Source: Ruminococcus sp. (lineage in GTDB: Bacteria > Bacillota > Clostridia > Oscillospirales > Ruminococcaceae). From it: a stretch of DNA of 16,058 nt. The translations under genes were made by a program, and so were the position numbers. Shown piece by piece: positions 1 to 7,134 of the stretch; within the stretch, counting starts at the first letter, position 1, and each line of letters opens with the position of its first letter. The stretch is taken from NCBI GenBank assembly GCA_017544125.1, contig JAFYET010000194.1, positions 1 through 16,058 on the forward strand, read 5' to 3'. The notes beneath the pieces are model-generated. The model searched no databases, was not told the DNA's origin, and was given only the letters and a program-made list of their open reading frames with translations.

Positions 1-1
1 G

Positions 2-1675
2 GTGCTTTCTGTCTGTGAGGCTGATAACGGCGATATCGTGGTCGGTACCGACGGCGGCGGTATATATATCATCACAGATACAGGTATCTCCTATAGGGGC
101 ACCGATTCGGGGCTGATGTCAGACGTTGTGATGAAGGTCAAGAAGGATAAATCCCGTGATATCTTCTGGATAGTCACCTCAAACTCCTTGGCTTATATGG
201 ATAGCTCCTATAAGATAACCACCGTCAAGAACTTCCCCTACTCAAATAACTTCGATATCTACGAAAACAGCAGGGGAGATATGTGGGTGCTATCGTCAAA
301 CGGCATATATGTGGTGTCGGTAGAGCAAATGCTCAAAAATGAAGAGATAACCCCCGTCTACTACGGCAAGGATAACGGGCTGTTCTGTATACCTACCTCA
401 AACTCCTATAGCGAGCTTACCAATGACGGCGACCTGTTTATAGCAGGTACTACGGGTGTCGCAAAGGTCAATATCGAAAATCCCTTTGAGAGCGTTGAGA
501 ATATCAAAATGTCAGTGCCTTTTATCGAGGCTGACGGCGAGGCGGTCTACCCCAATGACAGCGGCGAGTTCGTGATACCCGCCGAGACAAGAAAGCTGAC
601 TATATATAGCTTCGTTTTCAACTATTCGCTCTTAAACCCGCAGGTGACATACCGCCTCGAAGGCTTTGACCATAAGTCAACTACCGTAAGGCGTACAGAG
701 CTAAAGCCCATAGACTATACAAACCTAAAGGGCGGCAGCTATGACTTTGTAATGGATATAGACGATGTTAACGCTGACGGCAGTAAGGAGCTTATCGTTC
801 ATATAATCAAGGAAAAGACCTTCACCGAAAAGCTGTGGTTCAAGATGACCTGCTTTTTCGGTATCATAATCCTTATCGTTATTCTTGTAAAGCTGCTAAA
901 CTACGGCAGCAAGAAGTATTATATGAAGAAGGAGCAGGAGCAGAAGACCCTTATTCGTGAGATAGTCGAGGCGTTCGCAAAGGTCATAGATATGAAGGAT
1001 AGGTATACGAACGGTCACTCTACAAGAGTTGCCGAGTATACGGTGATGCTTGCTCAGGAACTGGGCTTGGACGAAGAGACGATAGAGAAGTACCACAATA
1101 TCGCCCTGCTGCACGATATAGGTAAGGTCGGTATAAAGCCCGAGGTGCTCAATAAGCAGGGAACGCTCACCGATGAGGAGTTTGCACAGATAAAAGCTCA
1201 CTCGGCGCTCGGATATAATACCCTTAAAGATATCAGCATAATGCCCGAGCTTGCCATTGGCGCAGGCGCTCACCATGAGAGACCCGACGGTAAGGGCTAC
1301 CCCAAGGGCTTGAAAGGCAACGAGATACCCAGGGTGGCGCAGATAATTGCCGTTGCCGATACCTTTGATGCTATGTATTCCGACAGACCCTACCGAAAGA
1401 GAATGAACTTTGATAAGGCAGTGTCTATCATCAGAGAGGTAAGAGGCACCCAGCTTGCCGAGGACGTGGTCGATGCGTTCCTGAGGCTGGTTGATAAGGG
1501 TAAGTTCCGTGCGCCCGACGACGTTGGCGGCGGCACTACCGAGGATATCGACAATATCCGAAAGAAAGCCGAAAAGAAGCCCAAAGCCCCCGAAAAGAAA
1601 GATGAAAGCTCGGACGAAAAAACGCCCGAGAACGATAGCAGGCAAGAAGAGGGCAAGGAAAAAGAAGATAATTGA
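2..1675 (+). CDS. Membrane-bound sensor with C-terminal HD-GYP phosphodiesterase domain (5' truncated)
   Basis: Predicted cyclic-di-GMP phosphodiesterase with an extracytoplasmic sensor; 557 codons are visible and the gene probably begins before the window, since the GTG at 2 lacks a visible upstream ribosome site. Residues about 1-160 look like blades of a two-component-regulator propeller (repeated short 'DNG/GTDGGGIYI', 'RGDMWVLSSNGIYVV' units). Residues about 190-270 resemble a Y_Y_Y domain ('TYRLEGFD', 'LKGGSYDF'). One membrane segment lies at about 281-298, followed by a short helical linker. The HD-GYP domain (about 318-510) is intact: H339 in 'GHSTRVAEY', HD at 371-372, HHE at 424-426 and 'DGKGYP' with GYP at 432-434. 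The last 40 or so residues are a Lys/Glu/Asp-rich tail. In the family these residues bind metals and hydrolyse c-di-GMP; activity here is inferred. The gene ends in a terminator and converges on the partner-switch operon. Family assignment is firm; the ligand is unknown. Confidence 0.9.
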   Translation: MLSVCEADNGDIVVGTDGGGIYIITDTGISYRGTDSGLMSDVVMKVKKDKSRDIFWIVTSNSLAYMDSSYKITTVKNFPYSNNFDIYENSRGDMWVLSSNGIYVVSVEQMLKNEEITPVYYGKDNGLFCIPTSNSYSELTNDGDLFIAGTTGVAKVNIENPFESVENIKMSVPFIEADGEAVYPNDSGEFVIPAETRKLTIYSFVFNYSLLNPQVTYRLEGFDHKSTTVRRTELKPIDYTNLKGGSYDFVMDIDDVNADGSKELIVHIIKEKTFTEKLWFKMTCFFGIIILIVILVKLLNYGSKKYYMKKEQEQKTLIREIVEAFAKVIDMKDRYTNGHSTRVAEYTVMLAQELGLDEETIEKYHNIALLHDIGKVGIKPEVLNKQGTLTDEEFAQIKAHSALGYNTLKDISIMPELAIGAGAHHERPDGKGYPKGLKGNEIPRVAQIIAVADTFDAMYSDRPYRKRMNFDKAVSIIREVRGTQLAEDVVDAFLRLVDKGKFRAPDDVGGGTTEDIDNIRKKAEKKPKAPEKKDESSDEKTPENDSRQEEGKEKEDN

Positions 1676-1684
1676 CAAATAATT

Positions 1685-1726
1685 ATCCCGACAAAGCTAC
1701 AATGCCTTGTCGGGATATGTTTTTTT
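1685..1726 (+). terminator. Intrinsic terminator after the HD-GYP gene
   Basis: A perfect 10-bp stem, ATCCCGACAA with TTGTCGGGAT, is followed four bases later by a run of T (1720-1726). It sits in the 56-bp gap between convergent genes. On the minus strand the flank is only A/T-rich (ATAATTATTT), so it may also help end the opposite operon, but less strongly. Confidence 0.85.
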
Positions 1727-1731
1727 GTATG

Positions 1732-2376
1732 TCAGCTTAAAAGCTGCTTTTCAATAACTACCTCTGTGTAGTCACTTCTCAGCCAGACCTTTACATCGTC
1801 TGAGAGCTTTGCTATTATCGAGCGCTCCAGCTCGTCGTAGGCTTCCTTTGAAGTCTCGTCCTTGGGGGAGGTCTCTACGCTGTCACGGTAGTTTACAAGC
1901 GACCAGTAGCCTACGTAGTAGTCATCAATGAACCTCGCTTCGCCGTGGGGCAGACCCATGCTTACCCAGTTGTCAAGCGTGCCGAGCCCTGCGTTCTCGC
2001 TGGCAAGGTCGGTGTTCTGGGTGCCTATGCGTATAAGCTCCCTTATCTTGCCGATTATGCCTTTGGCACTCTCGTTCCTGCCAGTTGATGATACCGACAG
2101 CAGCTTGTTCTCCTGGCTCTCGGTAGCACCCTTCGGGTTTTTGAGGTGTACACGGCAGATGAGCCCGCTTTCAGCCTTCTCGCTTTCAAGCCAAAGCTCG
2201 CCCGAGAAGTTGTCCATAATGCCGTGTATCATGCCGATGGCTTCCTCTGTAAGCAGGCGTACATACATGGCGCTCTTGCCTGTTATGCCGTTGTAGTCGC
2301 AGAACTTCTCAGCAGCAGCCAGCGCCTGCTCCTTGCCTTTGAGGTCGCCTGTTACGGTTATCTTGTCTGTGATCAT
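1732..2376 (-). CDS. Degenerate anti-sigma-kinase-like (HATPase N-box) protein, last gene of partner-switch operon
   Basis: A 214-aa protein I cannot assign to a named family. The N-terminal third (about 20-80) resembles the first half of an RsbW/SpoIIAB-type ATPase fold: a helix 'YVRLLTEEAIGMIHGIMD' (38-55) aligns with the N-box helix of the RsbW-like protein encoded at the start of the same operon ('VELAVEEIFVNIANYA'), followed by beta strands ('GELWLESE', 'GLICRVHLKN'). The catalytic Asn is absent and I find no DxGxP or GxGL ATP-binding motifs, so kinase activity is unlikely. The C-terminal half (about 105-214) is charged with no recognised domain. ATG at 2376 follows AGGGGG (2385-2390); the gene begins 15 bp after the STAS gene and is surely co-transcribed. 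An alternative ATG at 2383 is out of frame. It may bind the STAS protein without phosphorylating it, or be an adaptor (inference). Confidence 0.7.
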   Translation of the reverse strand: MITDKITVTGDLKGKEQALAAAEKFCDYNGITGKSAMYVRLLTEEAIGMIHGIMDNFSGELWLESEKAESGLICRVHLKNPKGATESQENKLLSVSSTGRNESAKGIIGKIRELIRIGTQNTDLASENAGLGTLDNWVSMGLPHGEARFIDDYYVGYWSLVNYRDSVETSPKDETSKEAYDELERSIIAKLSDDVKVWLRSDYTEVVIEKQLLS

Positions 2377-2391
2377 TTGCCATTAGCCCCC

Positions 2392-2688
2392 TTACTTTAC
2401 AGTAAGTATCTGAGAGAAGCCCGTGATCTCGAAGATGTCGAGTATGTCATCGCTGCACCCTGTTATGTACATCTCGCCCTGAGCGTTCATCATCTTCTGC
2501 GCTGTCAGCAGCACTCTCAGCCCTGCCGATGAGATGTATTCCAGGTCGTTGCAGGCTATCTCCAGCTCCTTGACACCTGTTAATGTCTCCTTGAGCTCCT
2601 TGTCAAGCTCGGGCGCTGTAAGTGTGTCAAGCCTGCCTATGATCTCCAGTTTCAGCTTTCCGTCATTTAAACTCTTGTTGATCTTCAT
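2392..2688 (-). CDS. STAS-domain anti-sigma factor antagonist (RsbV/SpoIIAA-like)
   Basis: A single STAS domain of 98 aa, the usual length for RsbV/SpoIIAA. In partner switching the unphosphorylated form binds the anti-sigma kinase and frees its target; phosphorylation on a conserved Ser switches it off, and a PP2C phosphatase restores it. The diagnostic segment 'YISSAGLRVLLTAQ' starts at 51; by alignment to SpoIIAA, Ser54 is the likely phospho-site and Ser53 takes the place of the usual Asp. The C-terminal helix 'DDILDIFEITGFSQIL' is typical. It has its own ribosome site AAAGGAG (about 2699-2705) in the 48-bp gap after the phosphatase gene. The kinase and phosphatase that would act on it are the two genes upstream. 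Confidence 0.92.
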   Translation of the reverse strand: MKINKSLNDGKLKLEIIGRLDTLTAPELDKELKETLTGVKELEIACNDLEYISSAGLRVLLTAQKMMNAQGEMYITGCSDDILDIFEITGFSQILTVK

Positions 2689-2736
2689 AAAAGGTCAACT
2701 CCTTTCATTATATATTGATTATTATTGCTTCTTTCA

Positions 2737-4896
2737 TTAAGTGAGCGTCAGCCCCAGCATCGTCAGGTCATCAAACTGGTCGGCATCGCCAACAAAGTCA
2801 TCGACCGCATCCTTTACGCCCGTGAGCAGCTCAACTACGTTTATGCTGTCGCCGCAGTGGCTGTTGAGGGTGTCTATGAGCCGCTGCGTTCCGAACAGCT
2901 CCTCATCTGCGTCTGTCGATTCGGGAACGCCGTCAGTGTATAAGAACAGCGCACCGCCCCGTTCGAGGGTCATTTCGTATTCCTTGTACTTCATGCCCTC
3001 CATGCCGCCTACGACAAAGCCGTGCTGATCCTTGAATACCTCAAACTGCCCGTCAGCCTTTTTGAGTATGGGGAACTCGTGCCCCGCATTTGCTGCGGTT
3101 ATCCTGCCCGTTGATATCTCCAGTATGCCGAACCATACGGTGACGAACATCTCCTCCTCGTTGTTCTGGCATACGGTGTTGTTGGTTTTTTCAAGCACCT
3201 CTGCTGGCGATGCCCCCATCATTGCAAAGTTTTGTATGAGTATCTTTGACATCATCATAAATAACGCCGCAGGTACGCCCTTGCCCGAAACATCAGCCAT
3301 AACAACGCCTAAGTGGTCGTTGTCTATCAGGAAGAAGTCGTAGAAGTCGCCGCCGACCTCCTTTGCGGGGTTCATGGTGGCGTATATGTCAAACTCGGGT
3401 CTGTCAGGGAAGGCGGGGTAGATGTTCGGCAGCATATCTGCCTGTATCTTGCGTGCAAGCGCCAGCTCTGTGCCTATGCGCTCCTTCTCCTTGGTTATCT
3501 GTGTTATGTGCTCGATATACTGCTTTGTCTTGAATGACAGGTCAGCAAATGATTCTGCCAGCAGCTCTATCTCGTCGTGTGTCTTGTAGATGCTCTTCAT
3601 TTCAAAGACACCCTCTTCGTTGCCGCCTTTGACAATGTCATCTGTCATGCACTCTATGGGCTTGACTATCCTGTTTGCCACAAATAAAGCTGCCCCGAAG
3701 CCGAATAACAGTATCACGCCCATCATTACAAGGAATGTCTGCTTTGAGTGGGTCATCCCTTCGTTGTAATCCTCACCGGCAAGCTCGTTTATCTTGTCAT
3801 ATTCTTTGAGCATGGTGTCTGTGGGGCGGTCGACTATTTCCTTGCGCACTACCGAAACAACAGCCCAGCCCACCGTCTCCATTGGTGCGCCTGACATATA
3901 GTAGTCCTTGCCGTTTATCGTTATAAGAGCAATATTCGTGCGTGTGCTCAGCGCCTCGGTTATGAATGATGCAAGCACACGATTGTCTGACTGGCGAAGA
4001 TCCTCCGCCTTGTCGTCTATCTCGGGGTAGAATACGCCGTTGTTGGTAGGTGCCCAGATAACGTGCCCCTCCTGATTGACTATGCACACAAAGCCTACCG
4101 TGTTCTGTGACGGGGCTATGCTTTCGCTGATGTTGTCAAGGTATATGTCTATGCCCATAACGCCCATCAGCTCGCCGTTTGCGTATATCGGCATCGAGCA
4201 GGTCAGCGTCTTTTTGTGGGTGTAGGTGTCATACTCTATGCCCGTGAAGTATATCCCGCCTGCCTCGGCAGCCCCCTTGTACCAGGGCTTTTCCTTTGCA
4301 CAGTAGGGAAGCAGATCGCCGTTTTCGTCAAACTTGCTCTCGGGGTCTGCATCTATGCACATATGTGTGCCGTCTTCAAGCCCTATGTAGCAGTTGTTCA
4401 CCTTGCCTGAGTTTAAAACAAGGCTTTTCATGATATCGGTCATGTATGAGGCAATGCCGATGAGCTTTGAGTTCTTGTAGTCAGCGCCCTCTTCATAAAG
4501 CAGCTGTGCGCTCAGCTCGCCCTGCTTGCCCGGGTCGGGCAGGGGAACGGGTATAGGCTCGAGGTTATCCCTGTTTTCAAAGATAGCCGTTGCCATGGTG
4601 TTGAGCGTCTTCAGGTCTGTCGAAACTTCCGAGAACACATCGTCTGCTATCTCCGCTTCAAGTACGGTCGTGCCGGTCATCGAGGTGTTCATAACAGAGT
4701 TCATGGTGCTTTGCGATATGTTGGTGATAGCCTGCTGCTGCTCTTCTCTTGCTTTGTTTACTACCTTGTCGAGCTTGTTTGCCGAAAAGTATGATACTAA
4801 TGCAAACAGCCCCGCAAGCAGAACAGTAACGATAAGCACCAGGTTCAGTATCTTATGCTGAAGCCCGCCTATGGTTATTCCGAATATTTTTTTCAT
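2737..4896 (-). CDS. Membrane sensor serine phosphatase: Cache-HAMP-PP2C (RsbU/SpoIIE-like)
   Basis: A 719-aa receptor phosphatase that should dephosphorylate the STAS protein encoded downstream. Membrane helix 1 is at about 16-36. An extracytoplasmic double-Cache-type sensor follows (about 40-385; 'KEKPWYKGAAEAGGIYFTGIEYD', 'MGVMGIDIYLDNIS', 'ETVGWAVVSVVRK' regions). Membrane helix 2 is at about 386-408, then HAMP ('NRIVKPIECMTDDI', 408-460) and a helical linker to 490. The PP2C/SpoIIE domain (about 500-719) keeps its metal ligands: 'KEVGGDFYDF' (E513, D517), 'MADVSGKG' (D535), 'LYTDGVPES' (D655) and the final 'DDLTML' (D709/D710). ATG lies one base after the stop of the RsbW-like gene (TAAGATG), so the two are translationally coupled. 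Small organic ligands are usual for such Cache domains; the ligand here is unknown. Confidence 0.93.
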   Translation of the reverse strand: MKKIFGITIGGLQHKILNLVLIVTVLLAGLFALVSYFSANKLDKVVNKAREEQQQAITNISQSTMNSVMNTSMTGTTVLEAEIADDVFSEVSTDLKTLNTMATAIFENRDNLEPIPVPLPDPGKQGELSAQLLYEEGADYKNSKLIGIASYMTDIMKSLVLNSGKVNNCYIGLEDGTHMCIDADPESKFDENGDLLPYCAKEKPWYKGAAEAGGIYFTGIEYDTYTHKKTLTCSMPIYANGELMGVMGIDIYLDNISESIAPSQNTVGFVCIVNQEGHVIWAPTNNGVFYPEIDDKAEDLRQSDNRVLASFITEALSTRTNIALITINGKDYYMSGAPMETVGWAVVSVVRKEIVDRPTDTMLKEYDKINELAGEDYNEGMTHSKQTFLVMMGVILLFGFGAALFVANRIVKPIECMTDDIVKGGNEEGVFEMKSIYKTHDEIELLAESFADLSFKTKQYIEHITQITKEKERIGTELALARKIQADMLPNIYPAFPDRPEFDIYATMNPAKEVGGDFYDFFLIDNDHLGVVMADVSGKGVPAALFMMMSKILIQNFAMMGASPAEVLEKTNNTVCQNNEEEMFVTVWFGILEISTGRITAANAGHEFPILKKADGQFEVFKDQHGFVVGGMEGMKYKEYEMTLERGGALFLYTDGVPESTDADEELFGTQRLIDTLNSHCGDSINVVELLTGVKDAVDDFVGDADQFDDLTMLGLTLT

Positions 4897-4897
4897 C

Positions 4898-5311
4898 TTA
4901 TCCGATTATCCTCTTTTCAAGGGTCAGGATGTTCTGCCCGTCCTTGTATTCGTATGATACATTGTCCATGCTCTTTTTGGTCATGAATATTCCAAGCCCG
5001 CCGATTGCCCTGTCCTGCGCCGAGAGAGTAACGTCGGGGTCTTCCTTTGCAAGGGGGTCGTAGGGCGTGCCGCTGTCTTTGAAAACTATCCTCAGAAGCG
5101 CCCCGTCGCCCGTCAGGTCTACCGATATGGTGGCAGTACCCTCCTTGGGGGTGTAGGCGTAGTTTGCTATGTTTACGAATATCTCCTCAACGGCAAGCTC
5201 TACCTGCATCTGTACCTTCATAGAGCAATTGGCAGCCTCAAGCTCTGAGTTTACAAACTCCATTATCTCATCGAGCTTGTCTGTCTTTGCCAGCACGGTA
5301 AGTTCTTTCAT
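4898..5311 (-). CDS. Anti-sigma factor-type serine/threonine protein kinase (RsbW/SpoIIAB-like)
   Basis: A 137-aa HATPase_c_2 protein, the length of RsbW/SpoIIAB. It would phosphorylate the STAS partner using ATP and sequester a target, classically a sigma factor. ATP-site motifs are intact: N-box 'VEEIFVNIANYAY' (41-53, with E42/E43 and N47/N50), G1 box 'DSGTPYDP' (79-86) and G2 box 'GGLGIFM' (104-110). ATG at 5311 follows a strong AAGGAGG (about 5319-5325). It is the first gene of the operon, behind a near-perfect promoter. No sigma factor gene adjoins it, unlike sigB or spoIIA operons, so its bound target must be elsewhere or be a non-sigma effector (inference). Confidence 0.92.
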   Translation of the reverse strand: MKELTVLAKTDKLDEIMEFVNSELEAANCSMKVQMQVELAVEEIFVNIANYAYTPKEGTATISVDLTGDGALLRIVFKDSGTPYDPLAKEDPDVTLSAQDRAIGGLGIFMTKKSMDNVSYEYKDGQNILTLEKRIIG

Positions 5312-5367
5312 AAGTTATCCTCCTTATAATTGATTGTTTTTACTAAATAAATTTATAATACAATTAC

Positions 5368-5396
5368 ATTATAACAAATATTGCTTAAAAAGTCAA
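5368..5396 (-). promoter_or_regulatory. Sigma-A promoter of the partner-switch operon
   Basis: Reading the minus strand, TTGACT (5391-5396) and TATAAT (5368-5373) are separated by exactly 17 bp. It lies about 57 bp before the RsbW-like start codon, leaving an A/T-rich leader. A housekeeping promoter implies the operon is not itself driven by an alternative sigma factor. Confidence 0.85.
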
Positions 5397-5401
5397 TCAT
5401 A

Positions 5402-5592
5402 TAACCGGTAATAATGAATAGCGAAAAATGAATAGTGAATAACGAATAATGAATGTGTTGCCCTCCGGGAACTGTTTTAAATCGTGCCCGAAAGGCACAC
5501 CTTTATTATTCATTATTCTTTCTTCTTTATTCTTTATTATTTTTGGTTGATAGCATTTCCCCTCCTCACAATAATGCCGTGGGGAGGGGAAA
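5402..5592. repeat. A/T-rich short-repeat and hairpin intergenic element
   Basis: This fills most of a 332-bp gap without genes. Imperfect direct repeats built on GAATA/GAATAA run from about 5410 to 5454. AATAATGAAT (5445-5454) is inverted as ATTCATTATT at 5508-5517, enclosing two smaller stems including GTGCC-CGAAA-GGCAC (5484-5498). A second, stronger stem follows at 5556-5592: ten perfect pairs (TTTCCCCTCC with GGAGGGGAAA), extendable to 14 with one wobble, loop about nine bases. No T-run follows on either strand, so it is not a standard terminator. It may be a small non-coding repeat element or processed RNA structure; no coding capacity is visible. Confidence 0.6.
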
Positions 5593-5643
5593 TCTATTCT
5601 ATAGGGGAGAGATGGATATGGCTGTTTAGTGTGCGGTGCTGTT

Positions 5644-6531
5644 TTACCGCTTGTCGTAGACGTTGACACCGTCTTTTCCGTCGTAGCTTACTACTATCTC
5701 GTATTCCTCGCCGTCGGGGTCTGTCAGGGTGTAGGTGTTCTCACCCTCCTCGTAAAATATAACCTCGAGGGCGGCTTTGTCGTCATTTGTGCGCTCTATG
5801 GCAGGCTCGCTTATGCGCTCGTTCTCGGCACTCACGCTCCAGCTATCGGTAATGGGGTATTTGGCGCTGTCTAAAAGCAGCACGCAGCTGTGCCTGTAGG
5901 TGTGTGCAAAGCATACCACCACACCCGCTAAAAGCGCTGTGCCGCAGACTGCTGCACTTATTACCCTTGTCTGCTGTGAGGCTATGAGCCCCCATGCTAT
6001 CGCCGCCGCTGTACCAAAGCAGAATAATACGGCTGTGAGCTGATATACAGGCCTTATCATAAGCCCTTTCAGGTGAACAAAGCCGTAAAGCAGCATCACC
6101 GCCGATGTCAGCGATAACAGCCAGACCTTGCCCTTGCCGCCCTGCCCGAAAAAGCGCTTTGCAAAATAGGCGTAGGGTATGGCTGCAAGTATAGCCGGCA
6201 CCCAGCCTATGAACTGCTCGGGGGCAGCCTTTTCAAAGGGCGTTTTTATTATCGCCGCCAAAAAGTGCGCACATATCATCATGCCGCCTGACATAAGCGC
6301 AGCCTCTGAGGGCGTGTGGCTTTTCATTGTTATTATCAGCACTAATACTATCCATAGCTCGCAGCGCTGCGATATGTTGAAAAGCGAGCACTCTTTCGGG
6401 CATAACAGCGCACAAAGTGCCGTGATAACGCCCATAGCACATGAAAAGATGATGAGCCGCTTTGCTGTCAGCTCATACTCTTTGGCATACTCCCTTGCCT
6501 TTTCACGGCAGGAGATGATAGTTTCAAGCAT
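5644..6531 (-). CDS. Multi-pass membrane protein of unknown function
   Basis: A 295-aa protein I do not recognise. A short charged N-terminus (1-24) precedes about six or seven hydrophobic segments (roughly 25-44, 58-69, 76-95, 108-124, 136-153, 163-184, 188-209). A soluble acidic C-terminal domain of about 85 residues follows (211-295), ending in beta-like strands with 'TLTDPDGEEYEIVVSYDGKDGVNVYDK', which suggests a small surface-exposed or periplasm-side fold. ATG at 6531 is preceded by tandem AAGGGAAT repeats that double as a ribosome site. It sits 38 bp after the 158-aa gene on the same strand and is probably co-transcribed from the promoter at 7106-7134. There is no basis for a substrate or reaction. 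Confidence 0.75.
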   Translation of the reverse strand: MLETIISCREKAREYAKEYELTAKRLIIFSCAMGVITALCALLCPKECSLFNISQRCELWIVLVLIITMKSHTPSEAALMSGGMMICAHFLAAIIKTPFEKAAPEQFIGWVPAILAAIPYAYFAKRFFGQGGKGKVWLLSLTSAVMLLYGFVHLKGLMIRPVYQLTAVLFCFGTAAAIAWGLIASQQTRVISAAVCGTALLAGVVVCFAHTYRHSCVLLLDSAKYPITDSWSVSAENERISEPAIERTNDDKAALEVIFYEEGENTYTLTDPDGEEYEIVVSYDGKDGVNVYDKR

Positions 6532-6536
6532 TGCTT

Positions 6537-6579
6537 ATTCCCTTAATTCCCTTAATTCCTTGATTCCCTTTATTCCTTG
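6537..6579 (-). repeat. Five tandem ATTCC(C)TTR units carrying the ribosome site
   Basis: On the plus strand five units follow head to tail: ATTCCCTTA, ATTCCCTTA, ATTCCTTG, ATTCCCTTT, ATTCCTTG. On the coding (minus) strand each reads AAGG(G)AAT, a Shine-Dalgarno-like word; the last one is at normal distance from the ATG at 6531. The array overlaps the last codons of the upstream 158-aa gene. Confidence 0.8.
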
Positions 6580-7046
6580 ATATCCAGCGTGCTAAGCACC
6601 ATGTTGAACGCCTGTGAGCAGAAGAACCTGTCATCGCTTGCGGTTATGTATTTGAAAATGTAGTATCTTCCGTCTATCGCCGCAGCGATTATCTCACCGT
6701 GCAGCGGCGCACCGTCCCTGCTCCTTTGCAGGCAGAATGTAAAGCCCTTTGCCTCGCACCCGCAGACCTCTTTTGATACGCTGTTGCCCTGCTCAAAGCC
6801 CTTGTAGTTCTTTCTGGCATATTTGCAGAAGCCGTTAAGCAGCGAGCGGGTATTAACTATCACCGATATGAAGGCGTTCACAGGGTCTGTCCAGCCGATA
6901 GAGATTATCGTCTTCCCGTCATCGCTCTTTACGCCCCACCTGTTGCACATATGGGCATTGTATCTGCATAGCTCGTTGTCGTCCATCGGGCAGAAGCCGT
7001 CAGGGTATTCGAGCTTTGCGTTGCTGCTGATGCTTTGCTTTATCAT
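6570..7046 (-). CDS. Hypothetical protein, 158 aa
   Basis: Not recognised. The product is about 158 aa, soluble, with no signal peptide or clear membrane helix. It shows alternating strands and helices ('DGKTIISIGWTD', 'NAFISVIVNTRSLL', 'GEIIAAAIDGRYYIFKYITA') and six Cys (at about 19, 27, 34, 76, 93/95 and 104, plus one near 143). The mixed alpha/beta order with a central basic helix is loosely like small PsbP/DUF1795-type folds, but this is only a guess. The ATG at 7046 has a modest upstream GAGG/AAGG. It is the first gene of a two-gene unit with the membrane protein, behind its own extended -10 promoter, so the pair may act together. Confidence 0.65.
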   Translation of the reverse strand: MIKQSISSNAKLEYPDGFCPMDDNELCRYNAHMCNRWGVKSDDGKTIISIGWTDPVNAFISVIVNTRSLLNGFCKYARKNYKGFEQGNSVSKEVCGCEAKGFTFCLQRSRDGAPLHGEIIAAAIDGRYYIFKYITASDDRFFCSQAFNMVLSTLDIKE

Positions 7047-7105
7047 TGCCTTGACCTCGAAATAAACTGCATTGGGTGATACTCGCCGGTATCCCTCTTG
7101 TTATA

Positions 7106-7134
7106 ATTATACCATATAATGTCACATAAGTCAT
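7106..7134 (-). promoter_or_regulatory. Extended -10 promoter for the 158-aa/membrane protein pair
   Basis: On the minus strand ATGACT (7129-7134), 17 bp, then TGG-TATAAT (hexamer 7106-7111). The TG one base before the -10 makes an extended -10 element that offsets the weaker -35. A TGTCACAT word (7120-7127) lies inside the spacer and could be an operator. Confidence 0.7.

Noticed and set aside
896..1678. Long minus-strand open frame (260 codons) opposite the HD-GYP gene
   Set aside because: It is antisense to the conserved HD-GYP domain; its predicted product is low-complexity Leu/Ile-rich with no ribosome site. It is an effect of codon bias on the real gene.
5402..5517. CRISPR array in the A/T-rich repeat region
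   Set aside because: The repeats are short, imperfect and contiguous without spacers of even length, and no cas genes are near.
5397..5669. Small minus-strand open frame (90 codons) through the repeat element
   Set aside because: It covers direct repeats and hairpins, overlaps the end of the membrane protein gene and translates to low-complexity sequence with no ribosome site.
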